18,168 nucleotides of DNA from CAZEFK01 sp964511405 (GTDB taxonomy: Bacteria > Pseudomonadota > Alphaproteobacteria > Elsterales > Elsteraceae). The notes below the pieces were generated by a model, which saw only the letters and a list, made by a program, of their open reading frames with translations, searched no databases and was not told the origin of the DNA. The position numbers were made by a program, and so were the translations under genes. Location of the stretch: assembly GCA_964511405.1 (NCBI GenBank), contig CAZEFK010000149.1:1-18168 (forward strand), written 5' to 3'. This document shows positions 17,125 through 18,168 of the stretch, one piece after another (the first letter of the stretch is position 1; the number at the start of each line of letters is the position of its first letter).

Positions 17125-17772
17125 ATGGTAGCCCACAGCATGCAGGACGCCGGCCCCGAGCCGCTGGCCGGGCCCCGGGCGCGGACCCGCCGGCTGCTGC
17201 TGGACCAGGCGGCCGCCCTGCTGCAGGAGGGCCGGACGCTGTCGGTGGCCGACGTCGCGGCCCGGGCCGGCGTGTCGCGGGCCACCGCCTATCGCTATTT
17301 CCCCAGCCGCAGCAAGCTGATCTCGGCGATCGTCGAGCACAGCCTGGGCCCGGTGCGCCTGCTCGACTCGACGGAGCCGGACGGCTGCGCGCGCATCCGG
17401 GCCCTGTTCGACCAGACCTTCCCGCGCTTCCGCGAGTTCGAGCCGCAGCTCCGCGCCGCCCTGCAGCTATCGCTGGAGGACGAGGCCCTGGGCCGCGCCG
17501 GCAAGCTGACCGAGGAGCCCTACCGGCGCGGCCACCGCGTCGCGATCCTGACCCACGCCGCCCAGCCGCTGAAGGCGACCCTGGGACGGGCCGGCTTCGC
17601 GCGGCTGGTGCGCGCCCTGTCGGTGATCTACGGCATCGAAGGCTATGTCGTGCTGCGCGACATCTGGGGATCCAGCCACCGCCAGGCCGAGGCGATCGCC
17701 CGCTGGATCGCCGACGCCCTGGTCGAGGCCGCGCTCCGGGACGCGGCAGCGCGCAAGCCGAAGGGGAAGTAG
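17125..17772 (+). CDS. TetR/AcrR-family transcriptional regulator
   Basis: 215 residues from the ATG at 17125. The N-terminal DNA-binding domain is clear: RTRRLLLDQAAALLQEGRTL, then the helix-turn-helix SVADVAARAGVSRATAYRYF and PSRSKLISAIVEHS. The C-terminal part is all-helical (RIRALFDQTFPRFREFEPQL ... LIYGIEGY-like VIYGIEGYVVLRDIWG) and should bind the effector. The effector is unknown; a substrate or product of the divergent operon is the natural guess. The frame also has an upstream TTG (17104) and a downstream ATG (17140); I prefer 17125, with GGAAAG at 17106-17111 as a somewhat distant ribosome binding site. Divergent placement and the operator-like repeat suggest control of the 11-gene operon and autoregulation. 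Confidence 0.9.
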   Translation: MVAHSMQDAGPEPLAGPRARTRRLLLDQAAALLQEGRTLSVADVAARAGVSRATAYRYFPSRSKLISAIVEHSLGPVRLLDSTEPDGCARIRALFDQTFPRFREFEPQLRAALQLSLEDEALGRAGKLTEEPYRRGHRVAILTHAAQPLKATLGRAGFARLVRALSVIYGIEGYVVLRDIWGSSHRQAEAIARWIADALVEAALRDAAARKPKGK

Positions 17773-17788
17773 CCCCGCACGAGTTGAC

Positions 17789-17798
17789 TTTAGCTAAA
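17789..17798. promoter_or_regulatory. AT-rich palindrome upstream of secreted-protein gene
   Basis: TTTAGCTAAA is a perfect 10-bp palindrome directly after TTGACT (17784-17789), which could be a -35 element. This is the only AT-rich stretch between the TetR gene and the next start. No good -10 box was found at the right distance, so this is only a candidate operator or promoter. Confidence 0.3.
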
Positions 17799-17862
17799 AT
17801 TGCTGCCGTGCCGCCTGCGATGCGCTACCCTACCGGCCGCTCGATGTGATGGAGCAAGGCTG

Positions 17863-18168
17863 GTGGCAGGCGGATCGGACGGGCGCGCGGTGCTGCGGGT
17901 GATTGGCGCGGCGGTGCTGGGCGCCGGGCTCGGCGCGGCCCTGGCCGCCACCCCGGCGCTGGCGCAGAACGGGCAGAACGGCTGCTATTTCGGGGAGTGC
18001 CCGGGCGGGCGCCCGCCGCAGACCACGGCCCCGCAGCCGCCGCCCAGCCTGCCGGCGCCGCCCAAGCCGCAGCCGCGGTCGGCCAGCACCGGAGGCGCGC
18101 CGCCGCGCTCGAGTGCGCCGGCCGGGCCCCCCGCGGGTCCCAAGGTCGCCGGCGACTTCTGCCCGACC
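17863..18168 (+). CDS. Secreted proline-rich protein of unknown function (3' truncated by window)
   Basis: The GTG at 17863 is preceded by GGAG (17851-17854) at an 8-nt spacing; the frame is open to the window end (102 codons). The N-terminus is a signal peptide: a short charged start, then a hydrophobic core (VLRVIGAAVLGAGLGAALAA) and cleavage after ALA at residue 34. The mature part begins QNGQNGCYFGECPGGRPPQ, with two Cys four residues apart, then a ~50-residue Pro/Ala/Ser-rich low-complexity linker, then GDFCPT at the edge. This looks like an exported or envelope protein with a flexible linker before a domain that lies outside the window. I do not recognise the family. Confidence 0.65.
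   Translation, partial: MAGGSDGRAVLRVIGAAVLGAGLGAALAATPALAQNGQNGCYFGECPGGRPPQTTAPQPPPSLPAPPKPQPRSASTGGAPPRSSAPAGPPAGPKVAGDFCPT

Overview
The window is about 18.2 kb of very GC-rich DNA with tightly packed, often 4-base-overlapping genes. Protein character and codon use fit an alphaproteobacterium, probably of the Rhodospirillales type; this is inference, because no marker RNA gene is present. No tRNA, rRNA or CRISPR array was seen.

Left flank (1-2655). The 3' end of tex (S1-domain transcription accessory protein) is followed by a long inverted repeat. Next come a divergent pair: an NmrA-type NAD(P)-binding protein (minus strand) and an AraC-family regulator (plus strand). The AraC gene runs at its very end into an IS66 terminus, which supplies its last 11 codons and its stop.

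Scrambled mobile-element zone (2620-3523). This holds an IS66 transposase C-terminal remnant. Beside it is a ~290 bp block bounded by oppositely oriented multi-copy repeats with the core GGTGACAGTGCAT, resembling the ends of a deleted insertion sequence. A short coding fragment follows, whose tail resembles the C-terminus of Rpn/DUF4351 proteins.

Main operon (16978 down to 3524, minus strand, 11 genes). In transcription order: amidohydrolase, alpha/beta hydrolase, second amidohydrolase, LivH-type and LivM-type permeases, an in-frame chimera of a periplasmic binding protein and a LivG-type ATPase, a LivF-type ATPase fused to a Tm-1-like (UPF0261) domain, a TIM-barrel 'phosphoenolpyruvate hydrolase family' protein, a YqiK-like flotillin, an SRPBCC protein, and an SRPBCC-quinone oxidoreductase fusion. 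Gaps are at most 34 nt and most junctions overlap, so it reads as one transcription unit. A divergent TetR regulator with a 10-bp inverted repeat in the shared promoter region is the likely controller. The set looks like uptake of a small organic compound by a branched-chain-amino-acid-type (HAAT) ABC transporter, followed by hydrolysis and redox processing. The substrate cannot be read from sequence.

Two points stand out. First, the Tm-1-like domain and the TIM-barrel protein are the two halves of the plant Tm-1 protein; here they are neighbours, and one half is fused to an ABC ATPase. Second, the binding protein/LivG chimera lacks the binding protein's C-terminal part and the whole Walker A region of LivG. 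The importer as written is therefore probably defective, unless the junction is an assembly error or another copy complements it.

Right flank (17125-18168). The TetR gene is followed by the start of a secreted, proline-rich protein of unknown function that is cut by the window end.
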